Below, in pieces: positions 25,860 to 37,831 of a stretch of 64,000 nt of DNA. The first letter of the stretch is position 1; every line of letters begins with the position of its first letter. The notes beneath the pieces were generated by a model. That model was not told the DNA's origin and made no database searches. It saw only the letters and a list, made by a program, of their open reading frames with translations. This DNA comes from Tepidimonas taiwanensis. GTDB taxonomy: Bacteria; Pseudomonadota; Gammaproteobacteria; Burkholderiales; Burkholderiaceae_C. The stretch spans positions 2,829,501-2,893,500 of the forward strand of contig NZ_CP083911.1 in assembly GCF_020162115.1 (NCBI RefSeq). The letters are read 5' to 3'. Made by a program: the position numbers and the translations under genes.

Positions 25860-27124
25860 AGACCGTTGCACAACCCCGCCGAGCGGGGGCTTCCTCTCCT
25901 TTTCGTCGCCTGGATGCCTCTTTTTTGAGCAGCTTGCGCGGTGTTTTCCCTGTTTGCCCCACCCCAGGCGGGGCTCTGTTGGGCCTTTCGCCCGCTTCTG
26001 CCCTCACGCGGGCGCACTGGCCCCCTGTGTCTGCAGCCGCATGAGCTTGCGGTGAGCTTTGAGCAGGTTGAAGCCGATCGCTGCCCAGCACATCTGCGCC
26101 TGCACCTTCGCCCGCCCGAAGTAGCGCGCACGATCCAGATGGAAGCGCCGCTTCATCGTGCCGAAGCACTGCTCGACCTTGTAGCGCACAGTGCCGATCA
26201 GGCGGTTCAAGGCTTTGAGCACCGCATCGAGCGGGTGCCCCCGCGTGGCCTTGTGCTGGATGAAGTCAGTGATACCACGCTCACGCAGATACTGCCGGTT
26301 GGCAGCACTCGCGTAGCCTTTATCGGCAAGCACCCCATCGGGCGTGGCGCCAGTGGCGGCGATGTGGGCTTCGATGATTTGGGGCAGCTTGTTCACTTCG
26401 GCCTCGTTGGCCGGGTGGACTTCGACGTGTTGCACATAGCCGTCTTCGGTGTCCGTGGTGGCGTAGCCACGGTAGCCGTGATAGGACTGCTTGCCTTTCT
26501 TGAGCCAGCGCGCATCCGCATCGGCGCTGGTCGTGATTTGTGGTTCCTCTTCGCTGACCTCGATGGTCACGCGCGGACGGGCAGCACTTTCGATGATGGT
26601 GGCATCCACGATCGCGCCCGTGCTGCCCTGGACCTTGACGCCGATGGCTTCGAGCTGGCGGTTGATGCTGCAAAGCAGCCGCTGATCGAGCTTGGCTTGC
26701 ACCAAGCGGTTGCGAAAGCGACAGATGGTGCTGGCATCGGGCATCTCCCCGGCCGAGGGGTCGAAGCCACAGAAGACCATGAAGTCGATGCGTACCTTGA
26801 GCGCCCGCTCCAGTTCCGCATCCGACAGCCCATGCCACTGACCCAAGAGCATGAGCTTGAACATCGACAGCGGCGCATACGGCTCGGGGCCGCCACCGCG
26901 GGTGAGCTCGCGCCGGTACAGGCCCTTGAGCTGCGCGCCGATCGCCTTCCAATCGATGAGCTGGTGCAGCTTGTAGGTCGGCGTGTCTTCGATCAGGGGG
27001 CGTGCGCCCAGCAGGAAGAAGCTCTCGGTGGTCATGCTCTGGCGGCAGCGGCTGTCCGATACCGGTATTGGACATCACCCTGCACGCGCAGCCATCGGGG
27101 GATGTACCAGTTATGCAACGGTCT
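25860..27124 (-). mobile_element. IS5-family element, different subgroup
   Basis: About 1265 bp between imperfect inverted ends AGACCGTTGCACAAC (left) and the complement of AGACCGTTGCATAAC (right). One transposase gene is on the minus strand. I could not see a target duplication. It lies between the copper ATPase and copK and probably separated copK from its former operon. Confidence 0.82.
26004..27035 (-). CDS. IS5-family transposase
   Basis: 343 residues. DUF772 N-terminus (YAPLSMFKLMLLGQWHGLSDAELE, FCGFDPSAGEMPDASTICRFRNRL). DDE domain: AIVDATIIESA (Asp), VLADKGYASAANRQYL (Asp) and RYKVEQCFGTMKRRFHLDRARY (Glu). Intact frame, unrelated in detail to the three IS5-like copies at 9-19 kb. Confidence 0.93.
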   Translation of the reverse strand: MTTESFFLLGARPLIEDTPTYKLHQLIDWKAIGAQLKGLYRRELTRGGGPEPYAPLSMFKLMLLGQWHGLSDAELERALKVRIDFMVFCGFDPSAGEMPDASTICRFRNRLVQAKLDQRLLCSINRQLEAIGVKVQGSTGAIVDATIIESAARPRVTIEVSEEEPQITTSADADARWLKKGKQSYHGYRGYATTDTEDGYVQHVEVHPANEAEVNKLPQIIEAHIAATGATPDGVLADKGYASAANRQYLRERGITDFIQHKATRGHPLDAVLKALNRLIGTVRYKVEQCFGTMKRRFHLDRARYFGRAKVQAQMCWAAIGFNLLKAHRKLMRLQTQGASAPA

Positions 27125-27189
27125 CTACTGTGCAGTCGCACAAGGCATTGACAGAAATGCCTTCACGTTTGATTGAAAGGAGTGTAGAG

Positions 27190-27486
27190 ATGAAAGCCAG
27201 GATTACCGCTGTTGTCGCCGCCACCGTGCTGAGCGCCATCGTAACCCCATCGTTCGCTGGTCACGCGGCAGCGGCCAGCGCCAAGAAAATGTTCCTCCTC
27301 AAGGACGGTGGAACCCTGTATGTATTCGAGGACGGCAAGATGGCGCTGGAAGACAAGTTCGGACGGGCTATCCACCTGAAAGAGGGGCAATCGCTCGAAA
27401 CGGTCGATGGCCAGAAGATTACAGCCAACGGCAACGAGGTCGCTCGACTCGATGGTCTTCTCCGTCAGGGTCATTCCGGCGGTTGA
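27190..27486 (+). CDS. copK: CopK family periplasmic Cu(I)-binding protein
   Basis: 98 residues. Signal peptide MKARITAVVAATVLSAIVTPSFA, then the CopK pattern: FLLKDGGTLYVFEDGKMALED, GRAIHLKEGQSLETVDGQKI and GNEVARLDGLL. CopK of Cupriavidus is a small beta-sandwich that binds Cu(I) through Met residues and assists resistance. Ribosome binding site AAGGAG ten bases upstream. A possible promoter, TTGACA (27148-27153) inside the inverted repeat GGCATT/AATGCC, survives between the IS end and the gene. Probably the last gene of the copper locus. Confidence 0.85.
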   Translation: MKARITAVVAATVLSAIVTPSFAGHAAAASAKKMFLLKDGGTLYVFEDGKMALEDKFGRAIHLKEGQSLETVDGQKITANGNEVARLDGLLRQGHSGG

Positions 27487-28021
27487 CTACTCGATTCAAT
27501 TCGTGAACTGCACGCCAGCGGATGTCGGGCCAACTCGTTGACCAACACGCGCTGGCGGGCCATCGGTCATAGCTGGGGCTAACCACTCGATGGTAGGCTG
27601 CGACGCTACCGGTCAATCGGCGCCGCACAAGGTGAGAGTCCGCCCTGCACTGACTGACCGGCGTTCATTGCCGAGGCCATTGCGTCCACAACAACCCGCA
27701 GGATTGCCCGGGATTGCTCAATCGTTGAGAGAGTGGGTTGGATTCCGGTCGCGTCTGCACCACCAGTCATCGCGCCCAGCCGTCGTGCTGGGCGTTTTCG
27801 TTTCTGGGCAAGAAGCGGTCCGGTCATCCGGCACGGGCTGCCCAAAAGGGTCGGTGTGACCGGCGGGGCGGCAGGATCCCCATCGACGTCGGGGTGCGAG
27901 AGACGCTCCCGACGGGAGATTGGCGTAGCGCGTCAACGGGATGGCGCCGGGGGCCATGGCGGCAAGCGGACCGGCGTACCACAGTGCGGTCCTCTCGACA
28001 CACGAACGGATGGACACGCCC
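27487..28021. other. Non-coding region after copK
   Basis: No gene recognised over 535 bp. At 27733-27755 there is TTGGATTCCG followed by CACCACCA, loosely similar to a tRNA 3' end, but the T-stem does not pair. CTCAATCGTTGAG (27718-27730) is a small palindrome. The region sits where the accessory island gives way to housekeeping genes. Confidence 0.4.
27773..27801 (+). terminator. Probable rho-independent terminator
   Basis: CGCCCAGC and GCTGGGCG form a perfect 8-bp stem with a six-base loop, followed by TTTTCGTTT. It may end transcription from copK or from an unrecognised small RNA. Confidence 0.75.
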
Positions 28022-28921
28022 ATGAACACCTGGAACCGCTGGATGCTCGGTGCCTTGGTCGCCGCCAGCCCCGTCGTCGCCACGCCGGCCGGCGTGTCGT
28101 CGGCACCGCCCGCGACGACGCGTTACCTGACCCTCGGCGAAGGTCGCCTGGCGTACGACGACACGGGCGGCTCGGGCCCGCTGGTCGTGGCGATCCCCGG
28201 GATGGGAGACTTGCGTTCGGAGTACCGCGCGCTGCGGCCGCTGCTGTGGCAGGCGGGGTATCGCGTCGTGACCCTCGACGTGCGGGGCCACGGGGAGACG
28301 TCGGCGCGTTGGAGCGACTACTCGGCGCACGCCGTCGGCCGCGATGCGCTGGCCCTGATCGAGCACCTGGGCGCAGGGCCCGCGGTGATTCTGGGCAACT
28401 CGTTTGCGGCGGGGTCGGCACTGTGGGCCGCTCACGACGCGCCGGACCGGGTGCGCGGTGTCGTGCTGTTGGGGCCGATCGTGCGCGATGGTCCGCCGTC
28501 CTGGCTGGCGCGCATGGCCGTGGCCGTTGGCTTCGGCGGTCCGTGGCGGGTGGCGTTCTGGATGGCGTATTGGAACAGCCTGTTCCCCGCGCGCCAACCG
28601 GCGGACCACGCCGCGGCCAAGGCAGCGCTGGCGGCCAACCTGCGCGAGCCGGGCCGCATGGAGGCGCTGCGCACGATGGTCGGTTTGTCCAAGGCCGACA
28701 CCGAGGCCATCGTCGCCCGCGGCCGCGTGCCGGCGCTGGTGGTGATGGGGTCGCGCGATCCGGACTTCCCGGATGCCGTGGCCGAGGCGCACTGGTTGGG
28801 CGCGGTGCTGGGCACCGACCCGGTGATCGTCGACGGTGCCGGGCATTACCCCCACTTGGAGATGCCCGAGCGCGTGGCCCCGCCGCTGCTGGCGTTCCTC
28901 TCGCGCGTGTGCGCGCCGTGA
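28022..28921 (+). CDS. Alpha/beta hydrolase, probably exported
   Basis: 299 residues. The N-terminus MNTWNRWMLGALVAASPVVATPAG looks like a signal peptide or anchor. The hydrolase fold shows AIPGMG oxyanion loop, VTLDVRGHGET, the nucleophile elbow GNSFAAG (Ser), acid residue in VMGSRDPDF and catalytic His in DGAGHYPHLE. It may be an esterase or haloalkane-dehalogenase-like enzyme; the substrate is unknown. ATG 28010 is an alternative start. The AraC-family gene downstream is convergent. Confidence 0.75.
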   Translation: MNTWNRWMLGALVAASPVVATPAGVSSAPPATTRYLTLGEGRLAYDDTGGSGPLVVAIPGMGDLRSEYRALRPLLWQAGYRVVTLDVRGHGETSARWSDYSAHAVGRDALALIEHLGAGPAVILGNSFAAGSALWAAHDAPDRVRGVVLLGPIVRDGPPSWLARMAVAVGFGGPWRVAFWMAYWNSLFPARQPADHAAAKAALAANLREPGRMEALRTMVGLSKADTEAIVARGRVPALVVMGSRDPDFPDAVAEAHWLGAVLGTDPVIVDGAGHYPHLEMPERVAPPLLAFLSRVCAP

Positions 28922-28960
28922 GCGCGGGATGCGTTTTGGATGCGAGCGCCCGTGCAGCCC

Positions 28961-30016
28961 TCAGTGTCGCCTGCGCCGCGCGGCCGACGGGGTCATGCCG
29001 GTCCAGCGCTTGAAGGCGCGGTGGAACGCGCTGGGCTCCGAAAAACCCAGCAGGTAGGCCACCTCGCCCAGCGCCAGCCGTTCATCGGCGAGGTAGCGCA
29101 GGGCGAGCTCGTGGCGCACCTGGTCCACCAGTTGGGCGTAGGGCGTGCCCTCGGCGTGCAGGTGCCGCTGCAAACTGCGCTCACTGCGGTGCAGGTGCCG
29201 CGCCACCTGCGCGAGGGTCGGTGGCCCATCGGCCATGTGCTCGGTCAACAGGCGGCGCACCTGTGCGGTCAGCGTCTCGGCCGCGGACGGGAGGGTTGCC
29301 AACCGCTGTTCGGCGTGGGCCGTGACGATGCGCGACAGTCCCGGGTCGGCGGCCGGCACCGGGCGGTCGAGCATCGCGGCCGACAACACCAGACACGATG
29401 CCGGCGCATCAAACCGCGGCACGACGCCCAACATGGCCCGGTAAGCCTCGGCGTGCCCGGGGTTGGGATGCGCGAAGTCGACCGCGAGCGCCTGCACCGG
29501 TTCGCCACAGAGCTGCGACGCCACCACCACCAGCGAGGCGAGGGTGAACTCCGCCGCGTGCCGGCACGGCCGCCGCGCGGTGTCCGCAAAGCGATGGGTG
29601 ATGCGTACGGTAGGGCCGTCGATCGATACCTCGAACGTCGCCAGGTCGTGCATCAGGCGGTTGTAGCGCGCGAGGCGCTGCAGCGCGGCGCGCAGGTCGG
29701 GTGCTGTGCGCACGGCATAGTCCAACACGTCGAAACCCCCGGGGCGGATCGTTGTCGCGGTGCGCAGGCCAAACAGCGGGTCATGCGCCCACTCGGCCGC
29801 CAGGTTCCACAGCCGCTCCTCGACGGAGAGCGGCATGCGTGCCTCCACGTCCGCGAGCCACGCGGGGTCAAAGCCCGATGCGGCCATCAGCCGATGCGCA
29901 TCGACGCCGCGCGCCGTCGCGGCCTGCACGATCAGCGCGCCGATGCGGGCCGAGACCCGGGGGTTGTCGGCACGAGGGCGCCCGGCGCGGGATCGGTTCG
30001 ACAACGCGGCATTCAT
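28961..30016 (-). CDS. AraC-family transcriptional regulator (Arabinose_bd type)
   Basis: 351 residues. The N-terminal 210 residues match the arabinose-binding-like domain of OruR/ArgR-type regulators. Residues 262-350 contain the double helix-turn-helix: TLAQVARHLHRSERSLQRHLHAEG and the signature LGEVAYLLGFSEPSAFHRAFKRWTG. It is convergent with the hydrolase gene and may control it. Confidence 0.85.
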   Translation of the reverse strand: MNAALSNRSRAGRPRADNPRVSARIGALIVQAATARGVDAHRLMAASGFDPAWLADVEARMPLSVEERLWNLAAEWAHDPLFGLRTATTIRPGGFDVLDYAVRTAPDLRAALQRLARYNRLMHDLATFEVSIDGPTVRITHRFADTARRPCRHAAEFTLASLVVVASQLCGEPVQALAVDFAHPNPGHAEAYRAMLGVVPRFDAPASCLVLSAAMLDRPVPAADPGLSRIVTAHAEQRLATLPSAAETLTAQVRRLLTEHMADGPPTLAQVARHLHRSERSLQRHLHAEGTPYAQLVDQVRHELALRYLADERLALGEVAYLLGFSEPSAFHRAFKRWTGMTPSAARRRRH

Positions 30017-30075
30017 GCGTCATCATCGTAACCGCAGGACACCAAGACCGAAGCGGCACGCCGTGCACAGCGTGG

Positions 30076-30213
30076 ATGAACGGCATCACGACGCGCCCGC
30101 ATCGGACGGGCCAGCCGTACCGGTGGCACGTCAACGACGGCGAGGAGGTGTTTGCCGTGCTCGGCGGCGAGGTGGAGATGCGCTACCGGCAGGACGGGCG
30201 GGAGTACCATCGC
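30076..30213 (+). pseudogene. Short cupin-like remnant
   Basis: The frame MNGITTRPHRTGQPYRW followed by HVNDGEEVFAVLGGEVEMRYRQ resembles one half of a cupin barrel (EEVF...G...). It runs out of frame into the exonuclease start and lacks the second metal-binding motif, so it is likely residual. Confidence 0.3.
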
Positions 30214-30217
30214 GCCC

Positions 30218-31009
30218 ATGCTCACCGTCACCACCCTCAACCTCAACGGCATCCGCTCGGCCGCCAGCAAGGGGCTGGCGGACTGGGTGGCTGCCGCCGC
30301 CCCCGATCTGCTGTGCGTGCAGGAGCTCAAGGCGCAGCCGCAGGACCTGGCCGGGCGCTTCGACACGCTGGCCGGGTTGCGCGGCCATTTTCACTGCGCG
30401 GCGCGCAAAGGCTACTCGGGCGTCGGGATCTACAGCCGGCACGAGCCGAGCGACGTCGTCGTCGGCATCGGCGTGCCCGAGTTCGACGACGAGGGGCGTT
30501 ACGTCGAGCTGCGCTTCGACACGCCCGCGCACAAGCGCAGCGTGGTGAGCGTCTATTTCCCGAGCGGCTCCTCCGGCGACGAACGGCAGCAGGCGAAGTT
30601 TCGCTTTCTGGACGAGATCGCGCCGCAGCTGGCGCGGCTGGCCGCGACGCGCGAGTGCCTGGTGTGTGGCGACATCAACATCGCGCACACCGAGCGGGAC
30701 CTGAAAAACTGGCGCAGCAACCAGAAAAACAGCGGCTTTCTGCCCGAGGAACGGGCGTGGATGACGCGGCTGCTCGCCGACGGGGCCTGGGTCGACGTGT
30801 ACCGCCGCCTGTACCCGGATGCCGGCGAGGAGGGCTACACGTGGTGGAGCAACCGCGGTCAGGCGTGGGCGAAGAACGTCGGCTGGCGCATCGACTACCA
30901 CCTGGCCACGCCGGGCTGGGCCGCGGCGGCGCGCGACGCCACCATCTACAAGGCGCAGCGCTTCAGCGACCACGCGCCGTTGACGGTGACGTACGCGCTC
31001 GGGCTGTGA
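30218..31009 (+). CDS. xth: Exodeoxyribonuclease III
   Basis: 263 residues. The exonuclease-endonuclease-phosphatase fold has all active-site motifs: TTLNLNGIRSA (Asn), CVQELK (Glu), GIYSRHEP (Tyr), GDINIAHT (Asp and Asn), and SDHAPL (Asp-His). Its length matches the XthA/ExoA group. It acts at abasic sites and as a 3'-5' double-strand exonuclease in base-excision repair. The ATG at 30218 begins the first core strand directly. Confidence 0.92.
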   Translation: MLTVTTLNLNGIRSAASKGLADWVAAAAPDLLCVQELKAQPQDLAGRFDTLAGLRGHFHCAARKGYSGVGIYSRHEPSDVVVGIGVPEFDDEGRYVELRFDTPAHKRSVVSVYFPSGSSGDERQQAKFRFLDEIAPQLARLAATRECLVCGDINIAHTERDLKNWRSNQKNSGFLPEERAWMTRLLADGAWVDVYRRLYPDAGEEGYTWWSNRGQAWAKNVGWRIDYHLATPGWAAAARDATIYKAQRFSDHAPLTVTYALGL

Positions 31010-31108
31010 CGCCGCTGGCCCGGCGGGTCAAGGCGCCGCTGGTGCTCCCTGAACCCAGCGGGCGGGGCGCGCGCGACCGTGTGCGCCGGTGGTAGGCCCG
31101 TGGTGGGC

Positions 31109-31183
31109 TTGCAGTCCGCTGGGCCTCGTGATACAGTTGAGGGCTTTTCGGGCTCGACCCGAAAGGGTGAGCTCTTCTTCTCA
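31109..31183 (+). promoter_or_regulatory. rpsL promoter and structured leader
   Basis: -35 TTGCAG (31109-31114), 17-bp spacer, -10 TACAGT (31132-31137). The leader then has a hairpin TTTCGGG/CCCGAAA (31146-31164) and a second GTGAG/CTCAC (31167-31183). Such structures could serve ribosomal-protein feedback; that is inference. Confidence 0.6.
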
Positions 31184-31197
31184 CGTTTAGGGACGTT

Positions 31198-31575
31198 ATG
31201 CCAACCATCAACCAACTCGTGCGCCACGGGCGGACGGCCGAAAAGGCCAAGTCCAAGAGCCCGGCGATGCAAAACTGCCCCCAGCGCCGGGGCGTGTGCA
31301 CCCGCGTCTACACCACGACGCCGAAGAAGCCGAACTCCGCGCTGCGCAAGGTCGCCAAGGTGCGCCTGACCAACGGCTTCGAGGTCATCTCCTACATCGG
31401 CGGTGAAGGCCATAACCTGCAGGAGCACTCGGTGGTGCTCGTGCGCGGCGGTCGTGTGAAGGACCTGCCGGGTGTGCGTTACCACATCGTGCGTGGTTCG
31501 CTGGACCTGCAGGGCGTCAAAGACCGCAAGCAGGCGCGCTCCAAGTACGGCGCGAAGCGGCCCAAGAAGGCCTGA
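31198..31575 (+). CDS. rpsL: 30S ribosomal protein S12
   Basis: 125 residues, full length. The decoding-site loop TTPKKPNSALRKVAKVRL carries the usual Lys43, and the RYHIVRG loop carries no recognised streptomycin-resistance change. First gene of the str cluster. Confidence 0.98.
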   Translation: MPTINQLVRHGRTAEKAKSKSPAMQNCPQRRGVCTRVYTTTPKKPNSALRKVAKVRLTNGFEVISYIGGEGHNLQEHSVVLVRGGRVKDLPGVRYHIVRGSLDLQGVKDRKQARSKYGAKRPKKA

Positions 31576-31759
31576 TCGGCGGTGGTGCCGCTGCACGCGT
31601 GTGTGGCCGTCATGCGGCTGTCACGCATCGGTGTCGAAATGCCTGGCTGGCGGGTGTTTCGGCAGTGTGACCCCGGTGCGCCGGAGGTCGAGTAAGTGAG
31701 GGTCCCGTGTCGGCCCTCGAGGCACCCCGGGTGCCAACTGAAGCAAAGAGGTAACGAAC

Positions 31760-32230
31760 ATGCCACGTCGTCGCGAAGTCCCCAAACGTGAAATCCTGCC
31801 GGATCCGAAGTTCGGCAACGTCGAGCTCTCCAAGTTCATGAACGTCATCATGGAGAGCGGCAAGAAGGCCGTGGCCGAGCGCATCGTCTACGGCGCGCTG
31901 GAGCACATCGAGAAGAAGACGGGCAAGGACCCGCTCGAGGTGTTCAGCACCGCGATCAACAACGTCAAGCCGCTGGTGGAAGTCAAGTCCCGCCGTGTCG
32001 GGGGCGCCAACTACCAGGTGCCGGTGGAAGTGCGCCCCGTGCGCCGTCAGGCGCTGGCGATGCGCTGGATCAAGCAGGCCGCGCGCAAGCGCAGCGAGAA
32101 GTCGATGGCGCTGCGCCTGGCCAACGAGCTGATCGAGGCCACCGAAGGCCGCGGCGGCGCGATGAAGAAGCGCGACGAAGTCCACCGCATGGCCGAAGCC
32201 AACAAGGCGTTCAGCCACTTCCGCTTCTGA
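31760..32230 (+). CDS. rpsG: 30S ribosomal protein S7
   Basis: 156 residues, starts MPRRREVPKREILPDPKFG. Binds the 3' major domain of 16S rRNA and nucleates head assembly. A 184-bp gap separates it from rpsL. Ends 96 bp before fusA. Confidence 0.98.
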   Translation: MPRRREVPKREILPDPKFGNVELSKFMNVIMESGKKAVAERIVYGALEHIEKKTGKDPLEVFSTAINNVKPLVEVKSRRVGGANYQVPVEVRPVRRQALAMRWIKQAARKRSEKSMALRLANELIEATEGRGGAMKKRDEVHRMAEANKAFSHFRF

Positions 32231-32261
32231 CGCGTCGGCGTCCCGGCTGCGCCCCTCACGT

Positions 32262-32302
32262 CCAAGCCCGCCGTCACCGCGATCCGAGGCCGGCGGGCTT
32301 GG
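32262..32302 (+). other. Hairpin in the rpsG-fusA gap
   Basis: CCAAGCCCGCC (32262-32272) and GGCGGGCTTGG (32292-32302) form an 11-bp stem with a 19-base loop. There is no T run, so it is not a standard terminator; possible mRNA processing or regulatory structure. Confidence 0.5.
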
Positions 32303-32326
32303 CCCATCCGAATCTGGAGTTTTCTC

Positions 32327-34429
<2,103 letters not shown>

Positions 34430-34543
34430 ACCCTACCCGTCTGCGGCACCCCGCAGCGGGGTGGGGCGGCTGCCCGTGGCCGGCCCGTGTTGCAGACGTA
34501 AAACCGTCACGGGCGTTGCTCTTTGCAGACAAAGGAATCGATC

Positions 34544-35734
<1,191 letters not shown>

Positions 35735-35745
35735 GGCGGGCGGTC

Positions 35746-36057
35746 ATGAACAAGCAAAAGATCCGCATCCGCCTCAAAGCGTTCGACTACAAGCTGATCG
35801 ACGCTTCTGCCGCCGAGATCGTCGACACCGCCAAGCGCACCGGCGCCATCGTCAAGGGCCCCGTGCCCCTGCCGACGCGCATGAAGCGTTTCGACATCCT
35901 GCGCTCGCCGCACGTCAACAAGACGAGCCGCGACCAGTTCGAGATCCGCACGCACCAGCGCCTGATGGACATCGTCGATCCGACGGACAAGACGGTGGAC
36001 GCGCTGATGAAGCTGGACCTGCCGGCCGGCGTGGACGTCGAGATCAAGCTGCAGTGA
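35746..36057 (+). CDS. rpsJ: 30S ribosomal protein S10
   Basis: 103 residues, MNKQKIRIRLKAFDYKLID. Also NusE in transcription antitermination. Twelve bases after tuf, so cotranscribed with it. Confidence 0.98.
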   Translation: MNKQKIRIRLKAFDYKLIDASAAEIVDTAKRTGAIVKGPVPLPTRMKRFDILRSPHVNKTSRDQFEIRTHQRLMDIVDPTDKTVDALMKLDLPAGVDVEIKLQ

Positions 36058-36070
36058 TCGGCCGCGTCGC

Positions 36071-36110
36071 TTGACGCTGCGAAGCCCGCAATGTACAATT
36101 GCGGGCTTCG
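36071..36110 (+). promoter_or_regulatory. Strong promoter overlapping a perfect hairpin, upstream of rplC
   Basis: -35 TTGACG (36071-36076), exact 17-bp spacer, -10 TACAAT (36094-36099). The arms CGAAGCCCGCAAT (36080-36092) and ATTGCGGGCTTCG (36098-36110) pair perfectly over 13 bp around GTACA, followed by TCCTTTT. Transcripts arriving from tuf-rpsJ would form this hairpin; transcripts starting here would not. It may therefore partly terminate the first and start the second. Confidence 0.7.
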
Positions 36111-36224
36111 TCCTTTTGGGGCGAAGGCAATGTTGCAACCTGCCCGCGCGTGCGGTGCCGAGTGTCGGCGTCGTGTCAGCGGGCCATCAGACCCGGCCAA
36201 TTGCAGTCGGGAGCGGAGAAAACC

Positions 36225-36884
36225 ATGAGTCTGAGCAACTCTCTGGGGTTGTTGGGCCGCAAGGTGGGCATGATGCGTCTGTTCACCGAGGATGGGGACG
36301 CGGTGCCCGTCACGGTGGTCGATGTGTCCAACAACCGGGTGGCACAGGTCAAGACCCAGGCCACCGATGGCTACGACGCCCTGCAGGTGGCCTTCGGCAA
36401 GCGCCGCGCCTCGCGCGTGACCAAGCCGATGGCGGGTCACTACGCCAAGGCCGGTGTCGAAGCCGGCGAAATCCTCCAGGAATTCCGGGTCAGCGCCGAA
36501 GTCGCGGCCAAGTACGCGCCGGGCGCCACCCTGTCCGTGACCGAGCTGTTCCAGCCGGGCCAGAAGGTCGATGTGCAGGGCACGTCGATCGGTAAGGGCT
36601 TCGCGGGCACCATCAAGCGCCACAACTTCGGCTCGCAGCGCGCCTCGCACGGCAACAGCCGCTCGCACAACGTGCCGGGTTCGATCTCGATGGCGCAGGA
36701 CCCGGGTCGCGTCTTCCCGGGCAAGCGCATGACCGGCCACATGGGCTGCGAGACCGTGACGACCCAGAACCTCGACGTGGTGCGTGTCGACGCCGAGCGT
36801 CAGCTGCTCCTGATCAAGGGGGCCGTTCCGGGTGCCAAGGGCGGCTTCGTGACCGTCCGTCCGGCCGTCAAGGCCGCCAAGTAA
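36225..36884 (+). CDS. rplC: 50S ribosomal protein L3
   Basis: 219 residues, starts MSLSNSLGLLGRKVGMMRLF. Contains the GQKVDVQGTSIGKGF and HGNSRSHNVPGS signature with the Gln that is methylated in some bacteria. First gene of the S10 cluster behind the internal promoter. Confidence 0.97.
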   Translation: MSLSNSLGLLGRKVGMMRLFTEDGDAVPVTVVDVSNNRVAQVKTQATDGYDALQVAFGKRRASRVTKPMAGHYAKAGVEAGEILQEFRVSAEVAAKYAPGATLSVTELFQPGQKVDVQGTSIGKGFAGTIKRHNFGSQRASHGNSRSHNVPGSISMAQDPGRVFPGKRMTGHMGCETVTTQNLDVVRVDAERQLLLIKGAVPGAKGGFVTVRPAVKAAK

Positions 36885-36895
36885 GGAGCGAACGG

Positions 36896-37516
36896 ATGCA
36901 AGTCGAACTCCTCAACGACCAGGGTCAGGCTGCCTCCACCGTCGAGGTGCCCGAGACCGTCTTCGGTCGCGAATTCAACGAAGCGCTGGTGCACCAGCTC
37001 GTCGTCGCCTACCAGGCCAACGCCCGCCAGGGCACGCGCGCACAGAAGGATCGCGGTGCCGTCAAGCACACGACCAAGAAGCCGTTCCGCCAGAAGGGCA
37101 CCGGTAATGCGCGTGCCGGTATGACCTCGTCGCCGCTGTGGCGCGGGGGCGGCAAGATCTTCCCGAGCAGCCCCAACGAAAACTTCAGCCAGAAGCTCAA
37201 CAAGAAGATGTACCGCGCCGGCATGGCCGCCATCTTCTCGCAGCTGCTGCGCGAGGGGCGTCTGTCGGTGGTCGAGTCGATCAAGGTCGAAGCGCCCAAG
37301 ACCAAGCTGCTGGCCAGCAAGCTCAAGGCGATGAACCTGAATTCGGCGCTCATCATCGCCGACGAAATCGACGAAAACCTCTACCTGGCGTCGCGCAACC
37401 TGCCCAACGTGCTGGTCGTCGAGCCGCGCTACGCCGACCCCGTGTCGCTGGTGCACTTCAAGAAGGTGCTCGTCACCAAGGGTGCGCTGGATCAGATCAA
37501 GGAGATGTTCGCATGA
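36896..37516 (+). CDS. rplD: 50S ribosomal protein L4
   Basis: 206 residues. Basic central loop KPFRQKGTGNARAG reaches the peptide tunnel. L4 represses the S10 operon in E. coli; whether it does so here is unknown. Stop overlaps the rplW start by four bases. Confidence 0.97.
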   Translation: MQVELLNDQGQAASTVEVPETVFGREFNEALVHQLVVAYQANARQGTRAQKDRGAVKHTTKKPFRQKGTGNARAGMTSSPLWRGGGKIFPSSPNENFSQKLNKKMYRAGMAAIFSQLLREGRLSVVESIKVEAPKTKLLASKLKAMNLNSALIIADEIDENLYLASRNLPNVLVVEPRYADPVSLVHFKKVLVTKGALDQIKEMFA

Positions 37517-37827
37517 GCCAGCCGAAGTTCGACGAAGGTCGCCTGATGCAGGTGCTGGTGGCGCCGATCATCTCGGAGAAGGCCACCCGCGTGGGCGAAA
37601 AGACCAACACCGTCCTGTTCAAGGTGCTGCGCGACGCCAGCAAGCCCGAGATCAAGGCGGCGGTGGAGCTGCTGTTCAACGTCAAGGTGCAGGACGTCAA
37701 CGTCCTGAACCGCAAGGGCAAGGTCAAGCGCTTCGGCAAGACCATCGGTCGCCGTGACCACGTGCGCAAGGCCTATGTGACCCTGGCCGAGGGCCAGGAG
37801 ATCCAGTTCGGCGCAGAAGGGATCTGA
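37513..37827 (+). CDS. rplW: 50S ribosomal protein L23
   Basis: 104 residues, MSQPKFDEGRLMQVLVAPII. Lies at the tunnel exit and is the docking site for trigger factor and SRP. Starts in the ATGA at the end of rplD. Confidence 0.97.
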   Translation: MSQPKFDEGRLMQVLVAPIISEKATRVGEKTNTVLFKVLRDASKPEIKAAVELLFNVKVQDVNVLNRKGKVKRFGKTIGRRDHVRKAYVTLAEGQEIQFGAEGI

Positions 37828-37831
37828 GATC

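Noticed and set aside
27730..27760. tRNA or tmRNA 3' end
   Set aside because: The putative T-stem does not pair and no upstream cloverleaf can be folded.
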